Below are positions 1 to 8,842 of a DNA stretch of 64,000 nt, in pieces. The stretch comes from Nostoc indistinguendum CM1-VF10. Its GTDB lineage: Bacteria > Cyanobacteriota > Cyanobacteriia > Cyanobacteriales > Nostocaceae. Location of the stretch: the NCBI GenBank assembly GCA_019359215.1, contig JAHHHS010000021.1, forward strand, positions 25,273 to 89,272, read 5' to 3'. Under the pieces are notes generated by a model. The model had not been told where the DNA came from and made no database searches. It was given only the letters and a program-made list of their open reading frames with translations. Positions within the stretch are counted from its first letter, which is position 1, and every line of letters begins with the position of its first letter. The position numbers and the translations under genes were made by a program.

Positions 1-2487
1 CGTGTATTTTATACTACTCCCCTAAAGGCGTTGTCGAATCAAAAATTACGTGACTTTCGAGAAAAATTCGGGTTTGATCAAGTCGGACTGTTAACTGGAG
101 ATGCCTCCATCAACAGAGATGCACCGATTTTGGTGATGACCACAGAAATTTTCCGAAATATGCTCTATGGCACACCCATTGGGCAAATAGGCATCTCATT
201 AGTAGACGTTGAAGCGGTAATACTTGATGAGTGCCACTATATGAACGATCGCCAGCGCGGTACAGTTTGGGAAGAATCAATCATCTATTGTCCCCGTGAA
301 GTGCAACTGGCAGCCCTCTCAGCAACGGTTGCTAACAGTGATCAACTCACTGACTGGTTAAATCGCGTTCACGGCCCAACAGACCTGATTTACTCCGATT
401 TTCGCCCAGTCCCCTTGGAATTTCACTTTTGCAATCCCAAAGGGTTATTTCCGCTGCTGAATGATAGCAAAACCAAAATTAACCCTCGCCTTCAGAAAAA
501 GAAGGGGAGAAGCGGAGAAAGGGAGAGAGGGAGAAGTGGTAGACCTGAGGCTCCGGGAATAATTTATACCTTGAGCCAATTAGAGCAACGGGATATGCTA
601 CCAGCCATTTACTTCATCTTTAGCCGCCGGGGATGTGATAAAGCAGTGGCAGAAGTGGGTGATTTATGGCTGGTAAATAATGAAGAGTCCCAGATTTTGC
701 GGCAACAGATTGATGACTTTTTAGCCCGCAATCCCGAAGCCGGGCGTTCTGGACAAATTGCACCCCTATACCGGGGAATTGCTGCCCACCACGCCGGAAT
801 TTTGCCTGCTTGGAAAGCATTAGTAGAAGAACTATTTCAGCAGGGACTGATTAAAGTCGTATTCGCCACTGAGACGCTGGCTGCGGGAATTAATATGCCC
901 GCTCGGACAACAGTAATTTCCACCCTTTCTAAGCGGACTGACACCGGACACCGCCTGTTAAATGCTTCCGAATTCTTGCAAATGGCGGGACGAGCAGGCC
1001 GCCGGGGGATGGATAAACAAGGTCATGTTGTAACAGTCCAAACTCCCTTTGAAGGAGCCAAAGAGGCCGCGTATTTGGCAATATCCAAGCCAGACCCCCT
1101 TGTAAGCCAGTTTACGCCAAGTTATGGCATGGTACTCAACTTGCTGCAAACACATACCCTAGAGCAAACTAGGGAACTGATAGAACGCAGCTTTGGGCAG
1201 TATATGGCCACCTTGCATTTAAGGCCAGAATACGATGAGATTGCCGAACTCGAAAGACAATTAGCTCAACTTCATGAGCAAATCGCCGCAGTTGATGAAA
1301 ATGAACTGGCTATTTATGAGAAATTGCGGCAACGCCTGAAGGTGGAACGCCAGATATTAAAAACTTTGCAAGAGCAAGCACAGGAAGACAGACAAGAAGA
1401 ACTGGGGATGATGTTGGGCTTTGCAGTGTCAGGAACTCTGTTGAGTCTCAAAGGGAAAAACATCACAGTGTCTATACCTGTAACCGCAGTGTTAGTGGGA
1501 AAATCGCCGGGTTCTGGTCAAGCTCCTTACTTGGTATGCTTGGGGCACGATAATCGCTGGTATGTAGCAACGACAGGAGATGTAGTCGATTTGTATGCTG
1601 AACTGCCGCGAATTGAGGTGCCACCTGATTTACTACCACCGCCAGAGATGCCCTTGAAGCCAGGACAGTCGCGCCGTGGTAACCAAGAAACATTTGCGAT
1701 CGCAGCACGTATTCCCGATCCGATAGAATCTTTGAATGTGGCTCCAGAAGTAGCAGAACAACTCAGCCGCACTACCGCCGTCCAAGAGCAATTAGAAGCT
1801 CATCCTCTGCATCAATCAGGCAATGCTGCCACGCTTTTCAAGCGCCGCGCCCGCTATGTCGAACTAGAAGCCGAACTTGAACAGTTGCAAGGACAAGTAG
1901 ACCAACACTCACAACGTCATTGGGAAGAATTTATTAATTTAATCTCAATTCTGCAACACTTTGGCGCTTTAGATAACTTAGTGCCCACAGAATTAGGGCG
2001 AATCGCTGCCGCCATTCGGGGTGAGAATGAGTTGTGGTTAGGTTTAGTATTCGCTAGTGGTGAATTGGACAACTTAGATCCGCACCATCTAGCCGCCGCC
2101 GCCGCTGCTTTGGTGATGGAAACCCCCCGTCCAGATAGCAAGGTTAACTTTGAGCTTAGTAATGAAGTCGCAGAAGCCTTAGCAAAATTGCGGGGAATTC
2201 GTCGCCAAATGTTCCAACTACAACGGCGGTACAATGTAGCGCTGCCTATATGGTTGGAGTTTGAGTTAATTGCCATAGTGGAACAATGGGCGCTAGGAAT
2301 GGAGTGGGTAGAACTCTGCGAAAACACCACCTTAGATGAAGGCGATGTGGTGAGAATTCTCCGGCGGACGTTAGATTTATTATCGCAAATACCCCACGTT
2401 CCGCATTTGCCAGACTCTTTCCAGCGTAATGCCTATCGGGCGATGCAGTTGATTGACCGATTCCCTGTGAATGAGGTGGTTGAATGA
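1..2487 (+). CDS. Ski2-like DExH-box helicase, 5' end cut by window
   Basis: The reading frame is open from base 1, where it reads YTTPLKALSNQK (motif Ia of Ski2/Mtr4-type RNA helicases), so the gene starts outside the window. The DExH box (VILDECHYMND, bases about 217-249), the motif after it (LSATVAN) and motif VI (QMAGRAGRRGMD, near base 979) are intact. The C-terminal half resembles the DSHCT domain of this family. The family unwinds structured RNA for turnover or processing in the cytoplasm; the substrate here is unknown. Oddity: bases about 495-555 encode a Lys/Arg/Gly-rich stretch (KKKGRSGERERGRSGR) that looks like an in-frame repeat insertion. Confidence 0.9.
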   Translation, partial: RVFYTTPLKALSNQKLRDFREKFGFDQVGLLTGDASINRDAPILVMTTEIFRNMLYGTPIGQIGISLVDVEAVILDECHYMNDRQRGTVWEESIIYCPREVQLAALSATVANSDQLTDWLNRVHGPTDLIYSDFRPVPLEFHFCNPKGLFPLLNDSKTKINPRLQKKKGRSGERERGRSGRPEAPGIIYTLSQLEQRDMLPAIYFIFSRRGCDKAVAEVGDLWLVNNEESQILRQQIDDFLARNPEAGRSGQIAPLYRGIAAHHAGILPAWKALVEELFQQGLIKVVFATETLAAGINMPARTTVISTLSKRTDTGHRLLNASEFLQMAGRAGRRGMDKQGHVVTVQTPFEGAKEAAYLAISKPDPLVSQFTPSYGMVLNLLQTHTLEQTRELIERSFGQYMATLHLRPEYDEIAELERQLAQLHEQIAAVDENELAIYEKLRQRLKVERQILKTLQEQAQEDRQEELGMMLGFAVSGTLLSLKGKNITVSIPVTAVLVGKSPGSGQAPYLVCLGHDNRWYVATTGDVVDLYAELPRIEVPPDLLPPPEMPLKPGQSRRGNQETFAIAARIPDPIESLNVAPEVAEQLSRTTAVQEQLEAHPLHQSGNAATLFKRRARYVELEAELEQLQGQVDQHSQRHWEEFINLISILQHFGALDNLVPTELGRIAAAIRGENELWLGLVFASGELDNLDPHHLAAAAAALVMETPRPDSKVNFELSNEVAEALAKLRGIRRQMFQLQRRYNVALPIWLEFELIAIVEQWALGMEWVELCENTTLDEGDVVRILRRTLDLLSQIPHVPHLPDSFQRNAYRAMQLIDRFPVNEVVE

Positions 2488-2519
2488 AAAACTCCACCCA
2501 CTCAAGGGAATTGAGTTTT

Positions 2520-2640
2520 TGGGCATGGGGAATGGGTAATGGGGCATGGGGAAGAAGTTACCAATGCCCTATGCCCCAAGCGACGGGGCGACTATCCCTC
2601 TACAGACACCTGGGGATGGAGTTTCCCGTCGCTTTCAATG
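2520..2640. repeat. G-rich short tandem repeat and imperfect hairpins
   Basis: Bases 2520-2550 repeat variations of GGCATGGGGAATGGG. A complementary ATGCCCC lies at about 2571-2577, and CGACGGGG (2581) pairs loosely with CCCGTCGC further on. This is typical cyanobacterial intergenic repeat DNA. An open frame crossing it is not a credible gene. Confidence 0.5.
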
Positions 2641-2770
2641 AATTTACATTTGACCAAATAATACTAGTGGTATTTAGTTAAAAATGCTTTTTTGGTTTCG
2701 TATATCTTTTATACATGATTAATCACGTGTATATAACAGAAGTTATAGCCGCTATAAGCGCTATTAAATC

Positions 2771-3145
2771 TTAGTACACTAAATTTCCAGTACCGCGCAA
2801 CTGACGCAAAGAATTTACACAGTAGGGACAGTCACAGCCAAATGTCTGGATTGCAGCATCACTTTCTTCCTCAGTAAAGTTCAACATAGCAATATTGTCA
2901 TCTGATACTGATGTGACAATGCTTGAGGAACGCGTAGAGGCATAGGGTTGCTTTCTTTCCGAATCTCGAATGCACACAAAATCTTTTCCACCATGTGGGT
3001 TAGTGATACAGGTACGACCGTCTTGTGTGTGCATTAATCGCTGAGTAATACTAGCATGAGCAGGATTCAATACCGCCAACGTAGACATCAGCGACACAAA
3101 AATTGAGGAACTGGAAAGCAAATTCAAGATAACTTTTTTGTTCAT
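2771..3145 (-). CDS. small secreted protein of unknown function
   Basis: 124 residues. The N-terminus is a signal peptide: MNKK, a hydrophobic core to about residue 27, and an AHA-S cleavage-like site. The mature part is hydrophilic and ends in a Cys cluster (FGCDCPYCVNSLRQLRG), with two further Cys near residues 46 and 58. The CDCPYC pattern could hold a metal or form disulfides; that is inference. I do not recognise the family. It stands alone, convergent with the helicase and divergent from the metal ATPase across a 539-base gap. Confidence 0.6.
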   Translation of the reverse strand: MNKKVILNLLSSSSIFVSLMSTLAVLNPAHASITQRLMHTQDGRTCITNPHGGKDFVCIRDSERKQPYASTRSSSIVTSVSDDNIAMLNFTEEESDAAIQTFGCDCPYCVNSLRQLRGTGNLVY

Positions 3146-3684
3146 AGATTTCCTTGAGAAAATTGTTTACTAGCTTAGGGTATTCGATTTACTTTCAAAC
3201 TTCAAGTGAATTTCCTCTAAGAATAGCTAGCTTGACAGTTATTATCTAAGAAAGTTCTATATCTATCCAGTTAGTTTGAACAGCAATTAGTTGCTACAGC
3301 AGAATTCAGCAGCAAACAAGCTTGATGTCTGGCTTTAAGACCTAAGTAGTCTACTTTACAAAATTTAAATCCGCCTTATATCCCCAAAATAGTGATTGTT
3401 TATTGGATGTAAGCAGTTATAGCTCTTTGAAATCTTATGCAGAGTGATAAATCGCTCACTACGAACAAAAGTTATATTTTATATTCTTATATAAAATGGA
3501 GAACCGCGATCGCTATCTTTAAAGCTTAAAAATCTTAATCTTAACCAAAAGATAGTATAGATATTTAGCAATAAAGCTGATATAGATTCTCATTCTTAAA
3601 TGTTCGACTTGTAAAAAGTTATTTTTTTCATTACATTTGGAAAAAGGCTCATATACCAAGTAATTTACTAGCCTAAACATAAAA
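3146..3684. other. AT-rich gap between divergent genes
   Basis: This stretch must hold the promoters for the secreted protein (minus strand) and the metal ATPase (plus strand). I see no gene with coding character and no clear SmtB/Zur-type palindrome. Confidence 0.4.
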
Positions 3685-5673
3685 ATGAAACATAAACTAC
3701 ATTCAGAATCTTCAGATTTTTGCAACTGTGAACATGAGCATCACAAGAATCATAACCATGTTCATAATCATGAAGAGAGCCATAACCATGACCATAATCA
3801 CGATCACGATGGAGAATTCAATCTGAAAAATGAGGTATTGCCTTTAGTAGTAATTTTAAGTTTATATGTGCCTGGTGTAATTTTTGAAAATCAATTACAC
3901 AATACATTCTATTCAATAGGTGAATATCTGCTTTTCATTCCTGCCTATTTATTAAGTGGATGGAGTGTTTTACATACTGCCGGGCGCAATATACTCAGAG
4001 GTAGAATATTCGATGAAACATTTTTGATGACAGTAGCTACACTGGGTGCGATCGCAATTCATAAATTATCCGAAGCTGTGGGAGTCATGTTATTTTACAG
4101 AATTGGAGAATTGTTCCAAAATATTGCCGTTAGTCGTTCTCGTAATTCTATTAAAGCCTTATTAGAAATTCGCCCAGACTATGCAAATATTCAAACAGAG
4201 GGAGAACTAAAAAAAGTACCCCCAGACACAGTAAATATTGGAGATATTATAGTTGTAAAACCTGGGGAAAAGATTCCCTTAGATGGTGAGATTATAGATG
4301 GAAATTCACAAGTCGATACATCTGCATTAACTGGAGAATCTGTACCGCGAACAGTAAGGCTGGGAGAGACAGTTTTGGCTGGGATGATCAACAAAATGGG
4401 TGTGATCAGCATTAGAGTAACGAAACTATTTGATGACTCTTCCATTGCTAAGATTTTAGACTTGGTACAAAATGCCAAAAGTAAAAAAGCAGAAACAGAA
4501 AAATTTATTACTAAATTTGCCCGATATTATACACCAATAGTAGTTTTTATATCTTTAGCAGTCGCAATATTACCTCCTTTATTCATTTCTGGCGCAACTT
4601 CTTCAGAATGGGTTTATCGCGCCTTAATTTTATTAGTTATTTCCTGCCCGTGTGGACTGGTTATCAGTATTCCATTAGGTTACTTTGGAGGTGTGGGAGG
4701 TGCAGCTAGACGCGGGATATTGGTTAAAGGCTCTACTTTTCTAGATACTTTAAATGCAGTTAATACAGTTGTTTTTGATAAAACTGGAACCCTAACTCGC
4801 GGGGTATTTAAAGTAGCAAAAATAGTACCATCAAATGGCTATGTTGAACAAGGATTGCTGGAATTAGCTGCCAAAGTAGAATCGCACTCAAATCATCCCA
4901 TCGCTCAATCTATCCGCAAGGCTTATGGTGGAAAAATCGATGATTTTGAGGTGAGGGATTATGAAGAGATAGCAGGCTATGGAATTAAAGCCAAGCTTGA
5001 AAATAGGGTAGTGATAGCGGGAAGCGATCGCTTACTTCGCAGAGAGAATATTGCTCATGATAATTGCCAGTTAGAGGGAACAGTTATTCATCTAGCAGTG
5101 GATAATATTTACGCTGGGTATATTGTGATTGCTGATGAGTTGAAAGAAGATGCAAGACAAGCTATTCATGCACTCAAAAGAATGGGTGTAGAGAAAACAG
5201 TAATGTTAACAGGAGATAATCAAGCGATCGCATCCAGGATTGCTCAACAGCTAGGCATAGATGCTTACGAAGCAGAGTTATTACCAGAAGAAAAAGTCAA
5301 TGCTATTGAGAAGTTACTCAGTACTGTTGGTAAGCATAATAAAGTTGCCTTTGTTGGGGATGGTATTAATGATGCGCCAGTGATTGCTAGAGCAGATGTT
5401 GGCGTAGCGATGGGTGGGTTAGGCTCAGATGCGGCGATAGAAACTGCTGATATTGTGATCATGACAGATGCACCCTCAAAAGTGGCAGAAGCAATACAAA
5501 TCGCCAGAAAAACAAGGCAGATTGTTTGGCAAAATATCGGTTTTGCGTTAGTAATTAAAGGTGTATTCATTGGATTGGGTATTTTAGGCGTAGCGACAAT
5601 GTGGGAAGCCGTATTTGCTGATGTGGGAGTAGCTTTACTTGCAATTTTCAACGCAACTAGAGTGATGAAATAA
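3685..5673 (+). CDS. heavy-metal P1B-type ATPase with His-rich N-terminus (Zn/Cd/Co type)
   Basis: 662 residues. It has the core P1B ATPase signatures: TGES phosphatase loop, membrane CPC motif (C321-P-C323, in ISCPCGLVIS), phosphorylation site DKTGT (D365), the HP locus SNHPIAQSI and the hinge GDGINDAP. The sequence after CPC resembles the ZntA/CadA (Zn/Cd/Pb) group more than CopA, so metal export across the plasma membrane is likely. There is no HMA metal-binding domain; residues 1-45 instead hold dense His/Asp repeats (HNHDHNHDHDHDGE), a probable metal buffer or sensor. No ArsR/SmtB regulator gene lies beside it. The metal is inferred, not shown. Confidence 0.9.
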   Translation: MKHKLHSESSDFCNCEHEHHKNHNHVHNHEESHNHDHNHDHDGEFNLKNEVLPLVVILSLYVPGVIFENQLHNTFYSIGEYLLFIPAYLLSGWSVLHTAGRNILRGRIFDETFLMTVATLGAIAIHKLSEAVGVMLFYRIGELFQNIAVSRSRNSIKALLEIRPDYANIQTEGELKKVPPDTVNIGDIIVVKPGEKIPLDGEIIDGNSQVDTSALTGESVPRTVRLGETVLAGMINKMGVISIRVTKLFDDSSIAKILDLVQNAKSKKAETEKFITKFARYYTPIVVFISLAVAILPPLFISGATSSEWVYRALILLVISCPCGLVISIPLGYFGGVGGAARRGILVKGSTFLDTLNAVNTVVFDKTGTLTRGVFKVAKIVPSNGYVEQGLLELAAKVESHSNHPIAQSIRKAYGGKIDDFEVRDYEEIAGYGIKAKLENRVVIAGSDRLLRRENIAHDNCQLEGTVIHLAVDNIYAGYIVIADELKEDARQAIHALKRMGVEKTVMLTGDNQAIASRIAQQLGIDAYEAELLPEEKVNAIEKLLSTVGKHNKVAFVGDGINDAPVIARADVGVAMGGLGSDAAIETADIVIMTDAPSKVAEAIQIARKTRQIVWQNIGFALVIKGVFIGLGILGVATMWEAVFADVGVALLAIFNATRVMK

Positions 5674-5784
5674 AATTTTTGGGAAATCGGGAATCCGTAA
5701 TTGGGAAACTGTAGAAGTTAAAACTGAAAAGCAATAATTGAATATATTGAACACTCCCAAATCGGATTCTCCCAGAGGTAGACT

Positions 5785-6453
5785 GTGAACCCATCTATTA
5801 AAGGTATCGCTATGGCTGCGTTAGCTTTACTATTAACTAACCCAGTAGTTGCATTACCCCAGAAAACCAATCAACCGCCAACCGATGCGCGATCACAACC
5901 CTTAAAAGACACCTTAATCGTTCCTGGCGAACGAGTTGGGCCAATAACACGCACAACCACCAAGCAAGATTTAGTCAAGCTGTTCGGTGCATCGCGTCTC
6001 GTTGATAAAACCATTTCTGGCCCTGAAGGAATGGGTAGTTTTGCAGCTACTCAGGTAAACCTAAATCAGGGACGTTCTTTGTTGGTAGTTTGGAGTGATA
6101 ATACTCGTACCAAACCTGTAGATGTACGTAACCTGGGTTCAGCTTGGAAAACCCGCGAAGGTATCGGTATTGGAACCGAATTGAGCGAGTTACGCAAGAA
6201 GTTAGGTAACTTTAAACTCTATGGATTGGCGTGGGACTATGGCGGTACTATTTTGCTGGATAGTAGCAAATTATCTAGCTACCAGCGCAAACTCATCCTG
6301 CGAGTAGATACTGCTCCCAATGCTGCACAGAAATATGCCAATGACTACAAAGCAGTGTCAGGCGATCGCACTTTTTCTTCTAGCAATCCCCATTGGAAAT
6401 CTTTGGGAATTAGGCTAGCAGAAATAATCGTTGTACTCAACCCAAGTCAGTAG
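5785..6453 (+). CDS. exported protein of unknown function
   Basis: 222 residues from a GTG start. The N-terminus is a signal peptide (MNPSIKGIAMAALALLLTNP, then ALPQ). The mature part shows a motif PGERVGPITRTTTKQDLVKLFG near residues 47-68, then a beta-rich region and a C-terminal AEIIVVLNP. This pattern is reminiscent of small periplasmic proteins of cyanobacteria, but I cannot name the family. It follows the metal ATPase on the same strand after 111 bases, which does not prove co-transcription. Confidence 0.6.
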   Translation: MNPSIKGIAMAALALLLTNPVVALPQKTNQPPTDARSQPLKDTLIVPGERVGPITRTTTKQDLVKLFGASRLVDKTISGPEGMGSFAATQVNLNQGRSLLVVWSDNTRTKPVDVRNLGSAWKTREGIGIGTELSELRKKLGNFKLYGLAWDYGGTILLDSSKLSSYQRKLILRVDTAPNAAQKYANDYKAVSGDRTFSSSNPHWKSLGIRLAEIIVVLNPSQ

Positions 6454-6466
6454 TGGTACGCTAATG

Positions 6467-6580
6467 CTAAACATCATTTTGCTTGCTAAGACCTAAAAAA
6501 GCAATTCCGTAGGCAGCTTGTTTTGTAGTATATTCACTGTCGTTCCAACAGCTTTCTACTAGCTTAACTGCTGGAGGGCG
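6467..6580 (-). pseudogene. C-terminal gene remnant, unknown family
   Basis: The minus strand reads PAVKLVESCWNDSEYTTKQA followed by AYGIAFLGLSKQNDV and a stop at 6467-6469. It has protein-like composition but no start, and is cut on its upstream side where a plus-strand remnant begins. It is probably the tail of a lost gene. I do not recognise it. Confidence 0.35.
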
Positions 6581-6590
6581 ACGGCGATCG

Positions 6591-6785
6591 CAACAAAAAC
6601 TAGATGCACTTCAGGCAGAGTTTGACATCCGCAGCGAGAAGTTTAAGCAGATGAAGAAAGCTGTAGCGATTGAGGCTGGTACGGCAGTCAAGTTTCAATT
6701 AGAACAGCAGCTTCTTGATGAAGAGGCAAAACTGGCACATCTTAGCGATGAACTAGAGAAAATTGAGTCTGCATTGCAATCATGA
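6591..6785 (+). pseudogene. remnant of a coiled-coil effector-associated segment
   Basis: The frame ending at 6783-6785 reads KLDALQAEFDIRSEKFKQMK and then a segment with AVKFQLEQQLLDEEAKL. This pattern (AIE..TAVKF.LEQQ) is one I associate with the short coiled-coil segment beside effector or NTPase domains in cyanobacterial conflict and signalling proteins. There is no start codon and no neighbouring effector domain, so it is a decayed 3' fragment. Confidence 0.5.
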
Positions 6786-6921
6786 GACTTATGTAAATAT
6801 ACAGTTATTTGGCGGATGAAAATTAGGATTGCCTAACCCAGGAAACAAGAAAAACATAGATATTAAGTTAATTGGTGTTTGTTTATACTATTTCAATTTT
6901 TTGTAGTCGTTATACTCATGA

Positions 6922-6972
6922 CTTAGGTTCTACCTGGGAATTAGGAAGTGGCTTTGCCACTTCTTTTTATTT
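6922..6972 (+). ncRNA. possible small RNA ending in an intrinsic terminator
   Basis: GAAGTGGC (6945-6952), loop TTT, and GCCACTTC (6956-6963) form a perfect 8-bp stem followed by TTTTTATTTA, a strong plus-strand terminator. No intact plus-strand gene ends just before it. A TATACT hexamer at about 6911-6916 could be a -10 box giving a transcript of roughly 50 bases. The terminator is clear; the RNA gene is inference. Confidence 0.3.
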
Positions 6973-7089
6973 ATCTGCTAGCGCAGTAAAAAATAAATTA
7001 AAAGTTAAAAGTAATTCGTTCAACTTTTAAACTTTATTAATTGTTATACCATTTGGCAAAATACCTGCTTGCTATAGCTACATTGTTAA

Positions 7090-7109
7090 GGGCGTACAGC
7101 TGTACGCCC
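7090..7109. repeat. perfect 20-bp palindrome
   Basis: GGGCGTACAGCTGTACGCCC reads the same on both strands. Hairpins with a similar ACAGCT core recur at 35018-35045 and 57207-57231, so this is a dispersed palindromic repeat and possibly a weak terminator. The rest of 6786-7213 holds nothing else I can support beyond the small RNA candidate. Confidence 0.6.
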
Positions 7110-7213
7110 CTATAGCCGATTCATTTGTTGCAAAGATTGTTGACAATAGGATGATTTTGTGAATGTTTAATTTACCAAGTAGTTTGACGGAATTCTAGTC
7201 AATAGACATGATC

Positions 7214-8302
7214 TTAATCATTACTCATTGTATCTTGCCATCTCTCACGCTTGGGCTTGCTCTCGACATCACGCGATCGCCCTTCTTGCCAAGTTCCCCA
7301 CATTAGAGATTGCTGTTTTTCAACATGGTTAATAAACTGCATGATTGACTGATCTGCTTTGATGGGAGTTTTCAAATCAAACTTAATTGTTTGGACAATC
7401 TTAATATCACCCACAAGAAAGAACTTACCTGCAATCTTAGTCAGCCATAGTACAATTCGATTGCATAACCAACTAAAAAACCCTTTAGGCTTCTTAGTAA
7501 TTAACAAGATTTGGCCTTCAGCTTTTCCCCCTTCGTGGAGGCGAACTGCAAACATCATGTGGACATGGAAGAAATCAGGGCCAACTGTCACAATGCCAAT
7601 GCTACCGAACCAATAGCAAATACTGTAAGTTATGGCATTTTTATAGAAAAGACGGATGAGCTTGATCAAAAAGGAATTTTCTTGAATAGGTGTAGTGTTG
7701 TTAAAGATAATCGCATTTTCGTTCAGTTCCTGTCTTTCAAAAATAATATCTATTGGCAGTTTGTGAACTACATTGAGGTGTTGAGCATCAATCGCATTAA
7801 TCATCACCACATTAGGGTGACAGTTCATTACAAAGTGAGAATGGATAGCAACATCACACTCTTTGTGTTCCAACTCTGGAACAAAAGGTAGGGGTTGTTG
7901 TGGTATTTCTCCAGTCCAAACCCAAATCATCCCGTACTTTTCAGCAGTGGGCCAAGTTTGTAATTTCAAGGAAGGCGGCGTATCTAAACATGGGATATCA
8001 ACACACATCCCCTCAGCATCAAACTTCCAGTGATGGAAAAAACAACGTAGTCCATTACCCTCAACTTGGCCTTCAGCAAGGTGAGCGCCCATGTGTGGAC
8101 AGTAAGCATCAAAGGTAACAACTCTTTTGTCTTTACCACGGTAAATTACTAGTTCTCTGCCCAAAATCGTGACAGGTTTTACTTCACCCACCCGCAGATT
8201 TTGAGAAGGTATTACCCAATACCATCCCTCAAGAAAACGCTCTGGATTATTAAAATTTTTAGGTTTACGGATTGAGCTAAAAGTCTGGGAGTTAAGATTC
8301 AT
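7214..8302 (-). CDS. Rieske non-heme iron oxygenase
   Basis: 362 residues. The N-terminal Rieske domain has both [2Fe-2S] motifs: C68-P-H70 (YCPHMGAHL) and C87-F-F-H90 (CFFHHW). The catalytic domain has the mononuclear iron motif D172-x2-H175-x4-H180 (NAIDAQHLNVVH). This matches Rieske oxygenases that hydroxylate, desaturate or demethylate hydrophobic substrates using electrons from a ferredoxin. No reductase or ferredoxin gene is adjacent and the substrate cannot be read from the sequence. It is a single gene with no operon partner. Confidence 0.85.
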   Translation of the reverse strand: MNLNSQTFSSIRKPKNFNNPERFLEGWYWVIPSQNLRVGEVKPVTILGRELVIYRGKDKRVVTFDAYCPHMGAHLAEGQVEGNGLRCFFHHWKFDAEGMCVDIPCLDTPPSLKLQTWPTAEKYGMIWVWTGEIPQQPLPFVPELEHKECDVAIHSHFVMNCHPNVVMINAIDAQHLNVVHKLPIDIIFERQELNENAIIFNNTTPIQENSFLIKLIRLFYKNAITYSICYWFGSIGIVTVGPDFFHVHMMFAVRLHEGGKAEGQILLITKKPKGFFSWLCNRIVLWLTKIAGKFFLVGDIKIVQTIKFDLKTPIKADQSIMQFINHVEKQQSLMWGTWQEGRSRDVESKPKRERWQDTMSND

Positions 8303-8499
8303 TTTTATGGTTTCACTTGAGGTGAAGCAGTTGATCTAGAAGTAACATGATAACTATAAAAAAACAGTTACTTTCAGTACCATGACAAACATTTGCCCAA
8401 TAAATAGAGCAAGTTAGAGAAGTAAAATATTGAATGGAATTTATTAAAAATGTTAAAATTAGACTTAGTTAAATATCAGCTTATGTAAGCTAATAAGCT

Positions 8500-8583
8500 G
8501 TAACGCATTTAACTTGAACATTTACATGAAGGCTGATGATCGATGACTGATGACTGATGACTGATAACCGTCAACAGTTAACA
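8500..8583 (+). repeat. dispersed repeat, copy A (inverted copy at 41111-41189)
   Basis: The segment starting TAACGCATTTAACTTGAACA and running through GAAGGCTGATGA and TGATAACCGTCAACAGTTAA occurs again, inverted and with small changes, near 41111-41189. It contains internal GATGACT heptamer runs. The rest of 8303-8595 shows no gene. Confidence 0.65.
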
Positions 8584-8595
8584 CAAATCATCTGG

Positions 8596-8823
8596 TTAAG
8601 AATCAGGATTTTTATAGAGAAGAAACCACCACAACTCTAATCCAACCAAAGCTAAACCAGCGATCGCAACCCCAACTTTTAAACCCAAAGGTTGCTCGAT
8701 ACGGTGAAATTGGCTGGTTTGCTCTGATGAGTGGGCTGACATTTCTGCTAATGTTACACCTGATGATCCAGTGAGAAACATTAAAGCTGTAAGGCTTCCC
8801 CAAAGCATTTTTTTACTGAACAT
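8596..8823 (-). CDS. small membrane protein of the copper operon
   Basis: 75 residues. It has a signal peptide-like N-terminus (MFSKKMLWGSLTALMFLTG, cleavage near LAEM), a short polar segment with two His (SAHSS, FHRIEQ), and one C-terminal membrane helix (VGVAIAGLALVGLELWWFLL). It begins 19 bases after pacS stops, on the same strand, so it is probably co-transcribed with the copper ATPase. A role in copper handling is inferred from position only; I cannot name the family. Confidence 0.7.
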   Translation of the reverse strand: MFSKKMLWGSLTALMFLTGSSGVTLAEMSAHSSEQTSQFHRIEQPLGLKVGVAIAGLALVGLELWWFLLYKNPDS

Positions 8824-8842
8824 TTCCTAAATTACCCTGCAA

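Noticed and set aside
2484..2681. 65-residue frame after the helicase
   Set aside because: It runs through G-rich short repeats and hairpins; composition is not protein-like.
3519..3725. 68-residue minus-strand frame overlapping the metal ATPase start
   Set aside because: AT-rich shadow frame overlapping a clear gene.
6880..6920. NtcA-type GTA-N8-TAC site before the small RNA candidate
   Set aside because: The nearest match has a spacing of seven, not eight, and overlaps the putative -10 box.
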